In this document: one piece after another, positions 1 to 12,809 of the stretch
Layout of the letters: each line of letters starts with the position of its first letter
How positions within the stretch are numbered: position 1 is the first letter of the stretch
From: Hordeum vulgare subsp. vulgare
Lineage: Eukaryota > Streptophyta > Magnoliopsida > Poales > Poaceae
Assembly (NCBI RefSeq): GCF_904849725.1
Contig: NC_058518.1
Coordinates: 212,362,741 to 212,426,740, forward strand
Direction: 5' to 3'
DNA length: 64,000 nt
Made by a program: the position numbers and the translations under genes
Notes under the pieces: model-generated
The model's input: only the letters and a program-made list of their open reading frames with translations
Database searches by the model: none
What the model was told of the DNA's origin: nothing

Positions 1-1018
1 TGAAGATGTGTGAGTAGTTCACCACAGACATATGGATTCATAGTTAGTATCTAGAAGGGAATCTCTCTCTTGATCTTCAATACAATGATCGTTGCACCAT
101 CACTTTGATATATTTGATGTAATTCTTTTGTATGGTGTGTTTGTTGGGATCCGACGAATAGTGGGTTTATGTTCAGATTATTCATGAAAAGTGTTTGAGT
201 CTTCTCTGAGTTTTATGATTCTTATTAAATATGTCCGATCTATTGAATTGCTTTGCCGAAGTAGTTTGGTATTTCTTCAGTGGTAGCTGTGTGTTGTAGT
301 GGGTTCAACATGACGATTTTCTATATTCAAGTGACAGAAGGGGGACAAGTTGCATCTTTGTGTTTCTCCCACTAAGGATACAATGATGGGGTTTATTCAT
401 ATTGGTTGAGTTTACTTTATCTACATCATGTCATTCTTCTCCAAGCATTACTCTATTTTACTTAATACACTTGATGCATGCTCGATAGCGGTCGATGGGT
501 GGAGTAATAGTAGTAGGTGTAGGGAGGAATCGTCATATTTGCTTGTGGGCGTGATGACTATATATACATGATCACTGCCGTGAAAATCGCATAACTATCC
601 CATGTTCTATCAATTGCCCAACAGTAACTTGTTTACCCGTAATATGTTGATTTCATGAGAGATGCCACTAGAGAACACTATAACCCCCGAGTCTATTCAC
701 TTATATATTCAGAAAACTTATAATTTCCTTGATGCTATTATTTGTCTTCTATTGAATTTTGCAAGGAAGAACTATGTACAATTATGTACATACCTCATTT
801 GCTTGCAAATAACGAGATCAAGCGGATTGACAACCCTCTTGCCCACATTGGGTGCAAGTTGTTTGCTCTTTTGTGTGCAGCCGCTGAAGATGGTTGAGGT
901 TTGATATTCCTATTGGTTCGATAAACCTTGGTTTCTTAATCGAGGAAAATACTTACCCGCATTATGCTGTGATAACTCCTTCCTCTTCATGAAAACTCAA
1001 CGCAGATCACAAGTATCG
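1..1018 (+). mobile_element. El-2 5' LTR (3' two thirds)
   Basis: Position 1 aligns with 40898 of the 3' LTR and the match runs to 1018, where the terminal CA seen at 41940-41941 has become CG. It is followed ten bases later by the primer-binding site, which fixes it as the 5' LTR. Several indels and many substitutions separate the two LTRs, so this is an old insertion compared with El-9. Confidence 0.8.
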
Positions 1019-1029
1019 GGAAGAATTTC

Positions 1030-1047
1030 TGGCGTCGTTGCCGGAGA
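1030..1047 (+). other. El-2 primer-binding site (tRNA-Asp type)
   Basis: The sequence TGGCGTCGTTGCCGGAGA differs by two substitutions from TGGCGCCGTTGCCGGGGA, the complement of the plant tRNA-Asp 3' end used by Athila-type elements. The same site is intact in El-9 at 36383-36400 on the other strand. Confidence 0.75.
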
Positions 1048-1173
1048 ATATCATCACCAACTATCAAGTAAATTCACATAAATTATCATTTACTTGTTCT
1101 TCTTTTTATTTTTTGTTATATTTTGTTTGCTTAAAATATCAGAAATACAAAAATATTTTTCTTTGCTAGTTAC

Positions 1174-1715
1174 CATGGCTAGCTCCTCCTCTCTCTCGCT
1201 CACTTCGGAAAATGAAGTGTTCAATTTTGAAACAAAGGGGAGAAGAAAATTTGAAACATTCTTGGTATTGTATTTGCAATGCTAAAAATAGATCAACTCA
1301 TAAGGAATCCACTACTACCTTTCTTCATAATTTTTATGCGGATGTGGCAACTTGGTATAGGTTTGTCCTTGACACCATCACCGGTGGTAATTTCTTAATG
1401 TGTCACACTTTGGATGCCTATAATGCTATTGAGAATCTTGTGGGATCACCTCCCACCATTGTTAATGGAACTATTTTAACCTTGGAAGATGGAATGTGTA
1501 GGCTTGAAGTTAGTGAAATGAAAATTTCTACTAATGAACAAATAGAGGAGTTAGACAAAAAGCTTAATAATCATATTACTCAATTTGGCAAATGGGTAGG
1601 AATGACTTTGAAAACTTTGAAGGACAAAGATACTATTATTAATAAGAGGGTAGAAAAAAGTATGAATAGGATTGATAAAATATTGTTAAAATGGAGGAGG
1701 TTATTGATAAAGTAG
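1174..1715 (+). pseudogene. El-2 gag-like remnant, frameshifted
   Basis: An ATG at 1174 opens a Ser-rich start (MASSSSLSLTS), which stops at 1285; the other reading frame carries the longer part to 1715. That part contains FYADVATWYRFVLDTITGG and NAIENLVGSPP, which resemble the gag region of Athila-like cereal elements, followed by a Lys-rich coiled region. The frame break lies near 1250-1290. The rest of gag is missing. The assignment rests on pattern recognition; a profile search against gypsy gag models would settle it. Confidence 0.5.
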
Positions 1716-3525
1716 GTTCCGCTTTCACACCCTCCAAAATTAATGCTAGTACCTCTCATAGTAAAAGTCCCAAAATTATGTATGTTCCTAAGGACATTAG
1801 CACTCCTCCTATAAAAAGGGACAAAGGTCTTAAAATGATTAGTGTGCATCCCAACTTTGTAAATTGATAAAAGATCCTATTTTTCAGGTCTCCTATGGTT
1901 TCTGCTATTCGTGGTTGTGTTGTTGAGGAGCTTGATGTCAAAGATGACAACACTTGATCATATGCATTTTGCCTAGCTCGGGGCATAAAATAATAGCGCT
2001 CGTTGGGAGGCAACCCAATAATGATCTTAATTTTTTGCTTTTTACTTTCTGTTGTGGTGTTTTTACATGACTATTGCCTCTGTAATGATTGTGTTTTTAT
2101 GTTTAAATTAGTGTATGTACCATGTTAAACCTATGGGATGACTTCTATGATAAGTATAATTGATACGATGCAAAAACAGAAACTTCGACGTTCAGTGCAG
2201 AATTTCGCTGATTGTACACGAATGTCCTTTTAATATGAAACTTCTACACAGCATTTCTGTACAAATTACTGGGGTTTTCCTAGTTTTTCAGAATTTTTGG
2301 AGTTAAATAAGTATATGTTCATTACAGATTACTACAGATTGTTGTGTTTTAGACACATTCTATTTTTGCTTGCATTGTTTGCTTGTTTTAATGATACTAT
2401 GGATTGTATCGGGAGCTATAAGCCATGGAGAAGTTATAATACAATACCTATTATTCAATAATAAAATAATAATAAATTTACAATAGTACCAAAGTATTTG
2501 ATATGTTGCTTATACTAACGGATGTCACGAAGTTTTGTTGAGTTTTGTGTGATTGAAGTTTTCAGGTTTTGGGTGTTATTGCCATGGACAATGGAATAAG
2601 GAGCAGCAAGGGCCTAAGATTGGGAATGCCCAAGGAAACCAAAGGTAATATTCTAGGAATAATCAAGCATCTAAGCTTGGGGATGCCCAACAAGGCATCC
2701 CCTCTTTCGTCTCAATCCAGCGATATGTCACATGAAGCTACATTTTTATTCATCACATGATACGGGTTTGCTTGGAGCATCATTTTCTTTAGTTTGCTTT
2801 TTAATTTTTGTTTGCCACAATCATATTTTTCTGGACATGCCAACATGAGAGATATACACATTTATCATGAATTGTTAGAATACTCTTTGTGCTCCACTTA
2901 TATCTTTTGAGCTAAACAGTTGCTATACTAGTTCACTCATATCTTTTTGACCACGATGGCATGTTGATTTTATAGAAATATTTGAACTCTCATTACTCAC
3001 TTATATTTATTTGAGAGTTAATAAAAAGTAGCGGTAATTTGCATGGGTCATAAATCTAGTCCAAAAATAATAAGTATTCAATGAATGATAATCAAAACCA
3101 TCATGTAGCACACAAAGAGAAATTGTGGGTTGATGATATTGATATGGTAATATGAAAAGGTGTGAGTGCATCATTGTTGATTCCTAGAAGTAGCGGTATT
3201 AAGAGGTATGAATTCCTTGTTTCTCTGAATATTAAAAAGGCATGGCGGGGATGTGTGAGCTTTTCTCTTCCTCGTTGAAATCGTAGTGTTGTTTGGAGTC
3301 ACAGTCGCGTGATGGTTATCTCCTCCCAACCCTATCCCTCGGGGCATGCGGGAAGTACTTCGATTTGTGATGAAACTAATAAAATTTTGTAATAAGTATA
3401 TGAGTTCTTAATGATTAATGTGAAACCATGGACATACGCAATATCACCTCCTCATATTTTGCAAGCCTCTTCGGTACCGTGCATTGCCCATTCTCACCTC
3501 AAGGATCGATGCGAACTTTGACGGT
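1716..3525 (+). mobile_element. El-2 internal sequence, non-coding
   Basis: AT-rich sequence without a supported gene. It contains AAGCTTGGGGATGCCC near 2672, a purine-rich motif very like the tract next to the El-2 3' LTR (40346-40363), and a related AAGATTGGGAATGCCC near 2616. This kind of sequence normally lies between pol and the 3' LTR in this group of elements, so much of the coding part seems to have been deleted before or after insertion. Confidence 0.6.
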
Positions 3526-3530
3526 GCATC

Positions 3531-4114
3531 TGTGAGAATCGGGGCTTCGCAGACCCAAAGAAGGTTTGAACACTGGAGTGCACTTGCTCTCCAATCTTGT
3601 TCAAGCTCTCAGCCTCACGACGATCTACGGTGGCGCGAGCTAGGAAGCAAGCTGAAACACACGGTTGTTTACCCAGGTTCGGGCCACCTCGCAGTGTCCT
3701 GCTTGTGGTGGCATTTCTTGAAATGGAAGACCAGTACAAAGGTGGGTTCTTGCCCTAGCCAGGGGATGAGGTTGGATCCCCTACTATGGAGGCCGACCCT
3801 CTCCTATATACTGGCCTTGGTCCTCTTCCCCAGAAAACATTGGCGGGAAGGGTTGCCCAAACGGCCATTTTCGAAAGAGGGCAAGACTGTAGTCCGCCCT
3901 GACAAAGGTGGTCTTCACGTGCAAAATCTTCTCTTAATGACGTGCTGGTGGCTCTAAATGATCCCCGTCCTGGGGAGCCTCCTACTTTAGTCTCCTTGCA
4001 CCGAATGAGAAACCTTTGGGAGTAGCTTTGGGAGCACGCTAGCTGTCCGAGCTTACTTAGCATGGAAGGGGAAACACTCGTCGTACATGCCCGCTAGCAC
4101 CGCCCCTACGCCGC
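3531..4114 (-). mobile_element. El-3 left (3') LTR, outer part
   Basis: Direct repeat of 23771-24366: both contain the shared stretch on clustered Triticeae-type LTR sequence with a TATA-like CTCCTATATACT and an AACATTGGCGGGAAGG block. It starts with TGTGAGAATC where the right copy has TGTCGGAACT. It stops where El-4 begins. Confidence 0.75.
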
Positions 4115-5620
4115 TGAGGGATCGGTAGAACATGTGTCTAGAGGGGGGTTAATGGACTACTTCTCAAGATAAATTTCCTAGCCTAACCCAATTTCAAGGA
4201 AGGTAGAAATTCAGTAGTTCTAACAAGTCTAGTGCACCCTACACATGCTAGTCAACATAAATGGCAGTGGAAAAGTGAAGACTTTGCATATGTAAAGGAG
4301 TAGAGATTAGGAGATCAAACACAAAGAGGTTGACACAGCGATTTTTCGCATGGTTCCGATAGGTGGCGCTCTCGTATGTCCATGTTAGTGGAGACTTCAA
4401 CCCACAAAGGGTAACGGCTGCGAGAGTCCACGGAGGGTCCACAAAGAAGCGTCCTTGTCTATTCCACCACGGATTCCATCCATGGAGGACTAGCCTCACT
4501 CATGGTAGATCTTCACAAAGTAGGCGATCTCCTTGCCCTTACAAACATCTTAGTTCAACTCAACAACACGAAGTAGGAGGCTCCCAAGAAACACCTAACC
4601 AATCTAGGAGGCACCACCCTCCAAAAGGTAATAGATGTGGTAGTTCAATGAACTCCTTGCTCTTGTGCTTCTAAAGATAGTCTCCTCAACACAAAATCAC
4701 TCTCTCACAGAATATGCTTGGGTAGGAGAGATTGAATTGGTGGAAAGCTGTTTGGGGAGGCTAGAGATCAAGTTTCAAATGATTGGATTGGAATATCTTG
4801 GTCTCAACACATGAGTAGGTGGTTCTCTCATATAAAATGGATCTAGCAATGAAGTGTGTGTTCTCAGTGCTTCTCCCACGAATGAGAGGTGGGTGAAGGG
4901 TTATATATAGGCAGCACACAAAATCCAACCGTTACACACAAAGTGGCAAACTTGGTGACACCAAAGTGAAAAACTCGGTGGTACTGATTAGCACAATGGT
5001 AGCAACTTTTGAATCTCGGTGAGATCCATATATGAAACTCGGTGGCACCGAAAAGGTGCCTAACAGTCACATGGCCAAACTTGGTGGCACCGATACTCAA
5101 ACTCGGAAATTCCGAGTTTGTGTACCGAGGCACCCGAAAGTTGGTCACCCAAACTCGGTAGCACCAATATGGATTCGGTTGCACCGATTCGGTGGGAATG
5201 GCTAGGGTTTTTGTCTGAGGTCAAACTCGGTGGGTCCTAAATGTAAAACTTGGTGACACTACATTTATGTATATGGAATTTGATAGAGTGAATACGTGGG
5301 AAAAATGACTGAGTATTTTGGTGGCTAACTTTGAGCACTCTGAGCAATCAGTTCGTTTTACTACCTCACACCCTTTTAATATTATTGGCTTTCCTATGGA
5401 CTCAAAAGTGATTTCTCACAAATGTAAAATGAAGAGTCTTCTGGCTTGAAGCTTGAGCCAATATTATTCTTGTCTTGCATCAAGGGGCATCTCCACATAA
5501 GCCTTTAGCCATAGCTCTCCATGGACTATTCCTGAAATATATAGGTAAAAGTGTTAGTCCAAGAGACAATGTATGTTGTCATGAATTTTCAAAATAACCA
5601 CGGGATCATATGTGCTTGCA
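4115..5620 (-). mobile_element. El-4 3' LTR
   Basis: On the minus strand it starts TGCAAGCACATATG at 5620 directly after the purine tract. The plus-strand left end is taken at TG 4115, with 4133 as the alternative. The stretch 4521-5620 is repeated at 17651-18748. Between 4950 and 5260 it contains an array of CGGTGnCACCG palindromes, described separately. Confidence 0.75.
4950..5260. repeat. Palindrome array in El-4 LTR
   Basis: At least seven copies of a short imperfect inverted repeat of the form CGGTGnCACCG or close variants occur here, for example at 4952-4964, 5038-5050, 5081-5093 and around 5173. A 17-base inverted repeat ACTCGGAAATTCCGAGT lies at 5101-5117. The same array occurs in the other LTR copy at about 18080-18390, where more copies are perfect. 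Arrays of palindromes in the LTR are a reported trait of Sireviruses. Confidence 0.7.
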
Positions 5621-6740
5621 ATCTCCCCCTTTTTGGTAATTGATGACAACATACAATCAAAGCTTCAAATAAATATAAGCTTAAGAATATGACAGCTTTG
5701 AAAGAAATATGACTAGTACAAGCTCCCCTTAAATGTGTGCAATTCCTTTAAAGGATAGTTGATTTGGAATGCATGGGAACACACAAGATAGAAGGCGAAG
5801 GCAAGTCATAGACATCCTGGCTATGTGCATCAAACATATGTGAATGAAGGACTTCCATGTTCAAGACTCCCTTTTGCAAACAATATGTGCAAGAAACAAG
5901 AGGTCATCGTGAATAAGGATATGATGCATATACTTACCTTGAGGATCTTGAGCGTCTTAACATAGGAGTACACTTGGGAAAACAAATGTTAGATAACACA
6001 AGTGTACCTTGTTGTAAAGATGCAAAGAACTTCAAAGTACCAAGATACTGAAGACATATTGAAGATAAGATTTGATGAAACGATATGTCTCCAAGAGAAC
6101 ATTTCTCCCCTAAGGATGAATATGTGATAATTTTCTATCCCTTGAATCATAGCGTTAGATATTGGGAGTAGGTAGAGTAAGATAAGTTCAAAGAAGTAAC
6201 ATAATTTTATCTCTCCCCCCATAATATGTAAGGTTTGATATATCTCCCTTTAGGAACAAATATCTCCCCCTGGTGATGTTCCTCCCTCTTTTTGTGTAAG
6301 CTTCTTGGTGATATTTCTTCCCTATAAATAGGTTCATTGAATGGCAGCTTTGATAATAATACTTCTCCCCTTTGGCATTAATTTTCAAAAAGGTCAGAGG
6401 GTAAGATCTCATTGAAAGAAAGGGAACCTGTATACGTCTCTCTTATATAAGGGTTACTTCAATTGGTCTTTTCTCCCCCTTAGATAGTCCGTAGGGTTCA
6501 TCGAATGTCCTCTCGCTTTTATGTGGATAAGAGTTCCCTGAATTAACTTCCCCTATGTTAAGGATCCTAGATGATTCTCCCACTAATATTGTATGGGGTC
6601 ACTGAGAATTTTCTCCCCCAAGATAACTTTTCCCTCCCTAGAAAAAATAAAGTTGGAAATGTATTTGTCTCAGAAAATTGTCAATGAGATGTTAGGAGGC
6701 AATGGAACATGGGATCATTGATAATCTTTCTCCCATAAGG
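5621..6740 (-). repeat. Repeated purine tracts (mPPT-like) of El-4
   Basis: About ten short tracts that read GGGGGAGA or similar on the minus strand lie between 5621 and 6740, near 5621, 5722, 6102, 6211, 6244, 6262, 6362, 6471, 6612 and 6730. The first touches the LTR and is the polypurine tract that primes plus-strand DNA synthesis. Multiple such tracts upstream of the 3' LTR are a reported conserved trait of Sireviruses, and this supports the lineage call independently of the pol remnant. Confidence 0.7.
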
Positions 6741-7689
6741 CAAAAGTACAGACGAAAATATCAGAGCAACTAAGTCTTTTATAATATCGACGTCACCGAG
6801 GCAAAGTGGTTTGGTAGAGCCGAGAATGAGTTTCAAGCCTCTGGGAGAAATCGGTTGGACCGAGTTTCCCAGATCGTGGAGACCGAGTTGCAATGAATAT
6901 GAACTCCTTAACAGAAAATAGACTGATCAAAAGAATTGTTCCAAGATTCCAATTGTAAAAGATACCAATTGAGAAAGGCAAACTAAAGTAAAAGAAAAAC
7001 AAAAGGTAGAAAAAAATCTTCTTTTGAAATATATATACATGTAGATGAGCGTTGAATAGTTCCAAAAGAATATGGAAGGTCAAATGTGAATCATACAATA
7101 ATCTCCATCTAGATGTGGGGCGGCAACAAGGTCACCTATATTAGAGTATTTGACTTGAGGAAACAAGGAAGGATGCTTGATCATAGGTCATACTCATCGT
7201 TAAGCGCAAAATGGGGTTACCATTTTTTGATTAAGCATTTCAATGTCTTCATGTCACTTGAGTTGCTTTAGCCAATTAATTGATGTAGAGTTTTATCAAG
7301 GATATGAGTACATACCTTCGAATGATGTTGATGACGTGGCATGTACGTGAACTTGTTGTGGATGCCCAAAGTTGATGAAGATCATCATGAGTTGGGAGCT
7401 ATCCATGTCGTTTTGGTTCACTTTTCACCTACAATGGTTAGTCACGCAAGGAAGAACATAATATATCCAAATGACATAAGTGAAATTCAATATCATAGAA
7501 TTGTCAAGGATATGATTTTGTGGTCTTCTTCCTCCATCTCCAAAGAAAAGGTTGTTGATACTTGGCCATGTCAATATTTCTTTTGATGTGTGTTGAGTAC
7601 AATCCTATGGAGTGTGTTTCTTCCAAGTACCTACAAAAGGGTTAGATGCGATACAAGGGAGCATAGTTTCCAAGATATAAGATAGTCAT
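6741..7689 (-). mobile_element. El-4 3' non-coding sequence
   Basis: Sequence between the purine tracts and the end of pol. It holds a second small group of CCGAG-type motifs at about 6790-6890, like those in the LTR. I see no supported gene; an envelope-like frame, present in some Sireviruses, is not recognisable. Confidence 0.5.
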
Positions 7690-8585
7690 GTCAATGGCAT
7701 CATGGAATGGGCAATCAGGCTCATACCCCTGCATGCATCCGAGTGAGTATAGCTTAGGTTTGAAGCATCAATGATGTTCAACTCACTCCTCAAATGACAG
7801 AACACTTTCTCATCAAGTGCTTTGGTAAATATATCAGCTATTTGTTTGCAAGTATGAACATTCTTGAGATTGATATCTCCTTTAGCAACATGATCACGAA
7901 TGAAATGATCTCGCACTTGGATATGTTTTGTTCAAGAATGTTGCACGGGGTTATATGCAATCTTAATATCACTTTCATTGTGACATAACAATGGAACTTT
8001 TCTAACATGAATGCCATAATCCTTAAGAGTTTGAGTCATCCAAAGTAATTGGGCACAACATGATCCAGCGGCAATGTATTCAGCTTCGACAGTAGATAAG
8101 GATACCGAGTTTTGTTTCTCAGATGACCAAGACACAAGATATCTCCCAAGAAATTGACATGTACCCGAGGTGGATTTTTGTCAACCTTGTCTCCGGCATA
8201 GTCCGAGTCAGAATAGACAACAAAATTAAAAATAAGATCCCTTGGGATACCATATGCAAAAGTTTGTTGTATGTGTTATGTATCTCACTATCCTTTTCAC
8301 GGCCAATAGATGACACTCTTTTGGTGCTGCTTGTTATCGGGCACACATGCAAACACTCAACATGATGTCAGGACGGGAGGCACATAAATATAGCAATTAA
8401 CAAACCATTGATCGATAAACCTTTTGATCAACTCGTTTGTCCTCCATAGTGAGGTCAAGATGCCCACTAGTATGCATGGGGATTGTCATACATTTGCATT
8501 ATTGCATGTTGAACTTCTTGATTAAGTCCTTGGTGTACTTGGTTTGAGAGATAAATGTACGTTCTCTCGATTGTTTGATTGGCAA
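7690..8585 (-). pseudogene. El-4 pol remnant: reverse transcriptase end and RNase H
   Basis: On the minus strand, 7932-8135 encodes the RNase H core with WSSEKQNSVSLST, EAEYIAAGSCCAQLLW and LKDYG, and 7686-7916 encodes the C-terminal part RDHFIRDHVAKGDI and ADIFTKALDEK. Upstream (8140-8585) frames hold the end of the reverse transcriptase, including TFISQTKYTKDL, LLYLCASRPDI and SDSDYAGDKV-like stretches, broken by stops and frame changes. The product would have degraded the RNA of the RNA-DNA hybrid during replication. The reading frame is broken at the end of the 7932 frame and the gene is cut at 8586 by El-5. The motif set is of the Sirevirus branch of copia elements. Confidence 0.8.
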
Positions 8586-11500
8586 TGTGGGGACCCCAAC
8601 TTACGAGTCGAGACCGTCGTGCTCAGTGATCCTAGAGATCAATGCTCACTGAACACAGATACCGAATAAAAGAGTCTTACATCCATACATACCGTTTGAT
8701 ACAATAAATGACCATCTCGGTCGAGTCTTACGTATATAGGGCCCTAAAGGCCAACATACCAAACTGAACCAATAGCGGAATTATTGGTTGAAAGTGTGAA
8801 CCCATGCCATCAGCCTTAACCTACAGGCATTCTGACTGGGAAGCGTCCTAGCTCGCAAGAACGTCACCGAGTTAATCATCACCATATCCTGTTCTTTCAC
8901 ACCTGGTCAATGAAATAACCAGTGGCAAGCCAATGAGTACTTTGAATGTACTCGCAAACAACCCATGACATGAACAAGGAAAGTGAAGGATAACAATATC
9001 ATCCATCTTTAGTGTAACTCATCTGGGAGAATGATCATGAATAAGAATCAAGTTAAAGAATTATTTTTGAAGAACAGGTTACAGGTATCAACATATCTGC
9101 TAAGGGCTGAACCATCCGAGTTCACCCTATATGCCAAGTCACCGAACTTTGTCATATCCTCAATATATCAGTTGAGGGTTGAACCATCCGGGTTCACCCT
9201 ATATGCCTAGTCACCGAACTTGGTCATATTATTATTTTCATATCAACACCTGTTCCAACACCACACCACACACACACACACACACACACACTTCGTTTAT
9301 GCGGAAATATCAGGACGTAGTTTAAGCAGGATAACCCAACTGTCCTTGACCGTGGACACGTCTATTTGAATAGTTTGCACTCTGCAGAGGTAGTACGCTG
9401 GACCCACGAGATCCGGGAAACTTCCGTGTCATCCACGACTCGCGGTATATCACATACACGAGGTAAGTACCCGATCAATGCCTTTCCCCTAACGATACTA
9501 GACAAGAGGTCCACTCGATTGGTACCCAGCCCACATGATGTACGTATTACGAGCTCCAACTCTGGATAGTACCAACCATGCGGGGACCAACGGTGTGACT
9601 GGAACTCATAAAAATGGCATAGTCGTCCTACCCGGCACGACCCCATCACGAGAGTGACTACAATCACTACCGCCACTAGTAATGTGGCTCTTTGCTAGCA
9701 CCGACCAGAGTAATTAACATAGCCTCGTCCCATAAGGGTAACGTGGTCGTACTGGTAAGGTTGGGACGGTCGACACATCATAAATCTAATCCCATTTCCG
9801 AAACCTTACTCACACAAATACCGGGTGCATCACTTCACCAAAAGTGACCACCTAACTCATCATCACCCTCGGGCATTAGTGGCACCCGACGGGGTTTTCA
9901 TAAACTCTTGCTTTGTGACAACATCATGCTCATGATAGAACTACCACTACTATTACTTGTCAACATGGTATTAGCATGACCCTAAGGGGTAGAGTCAACC
10001 TCAATGCAAAGTACTCCGGAGGAGCCTTCGATAAAATCATATCAAATGATTACCGGTACTTATGATCATATGCAACGGGAATACTTGCTATTATAACATG
10101 CAAAGTGACTTATGCTCAGTCATGGTCAAAGGGATGCTTGCGTTGCTCACATAAGTCCTCGGGGTCTTCGAGGTCTTCCGCTCCAACCCCAAATACTCCA
10201 TCTAATCATCACTATCGTCAGGAACAACCACAGTAAGCCACATAGCAAGCAGAAATAAAAGTGTTCTAAAAAATAGAAGTTTTACTTTTCTAGGACCTCT
10301 GTGGTCATCAGAAAAATACCTGAATCCTTGCCAAGGAGTTTTGGACCATCAGGGGATTTTGAATGGTTGAAAGGAGATATAGGTGGCCGTTGAAGAAGCC
10401 AACAGAATCATTCTGTTAAAAATGAGTGGAGGCACCCATGTAACAGGGAATGATTTTAGAAACATTTAGGAAGTGGTTTCAATGGATATGGAGTTGGTAT
10501 GAATATTCTGGAGATTTTACAATATGAGCTATTTATTTATTGCAAGATAAATATGTCACACAAAAATGTTGACCAGGGTTCTAAAAATAGGTAAGGATTT
10601 TAGAAGGCTCTGGAAATTTGAATCACTCCAACTGGAGTTGATTTGAATCCTTTAGGAATTTGCAAAAGGTGGTGTTTAAAGTATCTAAATGGGCATTTAG
10701 ATATTATTATCACACAGAAGTATATTGGAAAAAGGTGCAATGCTCAAATCTGGATAGAACAGGATTTTAGAAACCTGCAAAATTTTGAATCAATAAATCT
10801 AGAGTTAGTGTGAATTTATGATGGATTTTTGAAATTAGGAATAAAAATAAAAAGAGAAAGATACTCATCCCACGAGCTAACTAACGCCAAGGGTGCCAGA
10901 TAAGTAAATGGATCGGCCGAATGATTCCCAGCGCCAGCAGAGGGCCACGCCAGTGGCGCATTCCATGGAATGCGCTTCCCAAGCGGGTAGGCGCACCGAG
11001 AAGGTTCCGCCTCCACTTAAGGCACTAGGCCCGGCTCGGCTGACTTACAGGGAGGGCCCCCCGGTCAGGGCCTTCTCCTACCTCCTGCCCGAGCGCAGGG
11101 GAGGCAGGGAGGAAAGACCGGCCGAGGGAGGGGCTCCTTAGATGGCTCCAGCCACCCCCCGGCGGTGCGCCGGCCACCGGAGCGCTCGGGGCGGTTAGCC
11201 GCACCCGTTCCCCTGCTCATCACCTGCAGGGAGAGCAGCATGAGCGTCGGCGATGAGGCATACGGGGAGGCTGTCTACCCCTTGGGGTCGACACCAGCAG
11301 CGAAGAGAGAGGGCAGGAGGGCTGCGGAGGAGTTGCGGCGGCCTGGGGGTCTCTGGCAGAGGTGGAAGGAGGCGAGGGGAGGCTCCGAGCGCGCCAGCCC
11401 GTGCAGAGGCCGAAGCTCTACCCCGCGGCCACGGAAGAAGGAGGAGGGGAGGAAGGCTTAGGGGAGAAGGGATAGCTCGAGGAGGACCGTAGGATGGATC

Positions 11501-11907
11501 CCAGCAGGAGAGGGAGAGGTTTTGGGAGGCTCACGTTCTCGGGGAACGCTCTATGTGGGGGAGGAGGAGTCGAGAGAGATCTCGGAGCTCTCCCTATCTT
11601 GAGGACTTGTAGTACGAACCTCATCTAACGGGTTTGAAAGTTTAATTCAAAGAAGTGCTTTTTGGTGACAATAATATTTGGTGAAAATAAATATTTATCC
11701 TAAACACATGGCATGATCATTAGGCAGGAGATCATGGGATGAGGGGTGATTAGGAGGATGGCAAGGATTAATGGGGAGCAATCACATTCATTCAAGCAAA
11801 CAAGCAAACAATGTCACTCCAAGCATCACAAGCATTCACAAAAAAAAATTGGTCCTAAATTTTGTAATAAGATAATTAGTCAGGAAGGCCAAAAACTGGG
11901 TGTTACA
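8586..11907 (-). mobile_element. El-5 3' LTR
   Basis: On the minus strand it begins TGTAACACCCAGTTTTT at 11907 and ends GGGGTCCCCACA at 8586. Its outer 700 bases (8586-9290) are the reverse complement of 38222-38928 in El-8, including a CA repeat at 9264-9293, and about 9300-9790 matches the reverse complement of roughly 27390-27900. The GC-rich part 10900-11600 contains open frames that lie wholly in the LTR and are not genes. Confidence 0.7.
9263..9293. repeat. CA microsatellite in El-5 LTR
   Basis: A run of about fourteen CA units. A GT run at about 38268-38293 occupies the same place in the oppositely oriented El-8 LTR, so the repeat was already in the ancestor of the two LTRs. Confidence 0.9.
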
Positions 11908-11924
11908 CACCTTACCCCCTTAAG
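11908..11924 (-). other. El-5 polypurine tract
   Basis: The minus strand reads CTTAAGGGGGTAAGGTG directly before the LTR. A nearby GGGACGAGATTTTC-type sequence is typical of the end of the internal region in cereal gypsy elements of the chromovirus type. Confidence 0.65.
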
Positions 11925-12809
11925 AAAATCTCGTCCCCGAGATTTCTAGGCTAGGGTTTGGTGAGATACAAAATCTTGAGTCGGAGGTGGCCTTCATCTC
12001 CTCATGTTGTTTTGGTGGTCTTGAGGTTCTTGATGATACAACTTCAAATGTTTCGCACGTCCTTGACTGATCGTGAGCAGGATCTGGCAATAAGTTACTC
12101 TTGACCGAGGTCAAGGGCTTGGTGAGCTAAGTCTGTGCAAGGTTCTCCCTTGCAAGTGTATTCCAAAGTCACAATACGTGGCAAGATGGTGTGTTTGGGT
12201 TCTGGTCCCGGGCTTCGCATGCCGGTTAATGACATCAAGATGTCTCGTGTTAGAACGCACTGCCAAAGTCTTCAGGTAGCTTCCTTCTTACAGGAAAGTC
12301 CTTGACTTCCTTTCGGTAGTCACGCTATGGCCACAAATGGTCTTCGAAGGCATCTCGTGGAAGGGTCCGGGTTGGGTCTCACCTATGAGTCTAAGCTCGG
12401 AGGCTCAGGGTCCAAAATGGTCCTGCTATCTGGGAGGGTTGCGAGAGTTTCTGGATGAGCTGGCTACCCATTAGTATAGACCAGTCATCCACTCCCAAGG
12501 TTTGCGGCTCGGTGAGCGGTTGAATCACCTTTGGCAGGTCTTCACCACGACCTACTAGTACGCTCGTCCTTGGTTTGGACCAAGGCGAGGTCGTCTGATT
12601 CTTTCGCTTGTCCAAAGGCTTCACCATCTTGAGTCGTCGAGGCTTCTTGACATTGTTGATGTAGTCGGTGTGCGGTCGGTGGTTGACTTTTGTTGCTTCA
12701 TCGTCATTGTCGTGGCTTCCTTGTCACGGCGGTTCTTCGTCTCGACTTGAGTAGGATAGACTTCCGTCATCTTGGGGTTGCTCCGAGAAGCCCGCCTTCT
12801 CGAGATAAC
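11925..12809 (-). mobile_element. El-5 internal remnant, first part
   Basis: No supported gene. It continues at 16013 after El-6. Pol motifs are not readable on either strand. Confidence 0.5.

Noticed and set aside
3494..4063. Frames on both strands around 3484-4063
   Set aside because: They lie in the El-3 LTR, and the equivalent region at 23856-24409 gives different, equally unsupported frames.
4950..5260. Regular short repeats as a CRISPR-like array
   Set aside because: Plant nuclear DNA, irregular spacing, imperfect palindromes and location in an LTR.
10816..11624. GC-rich open frames of up to 98 codons
   Set aside because: They lie entirely within the El-5 LTR and overlap each other in several frames; compositional effect.
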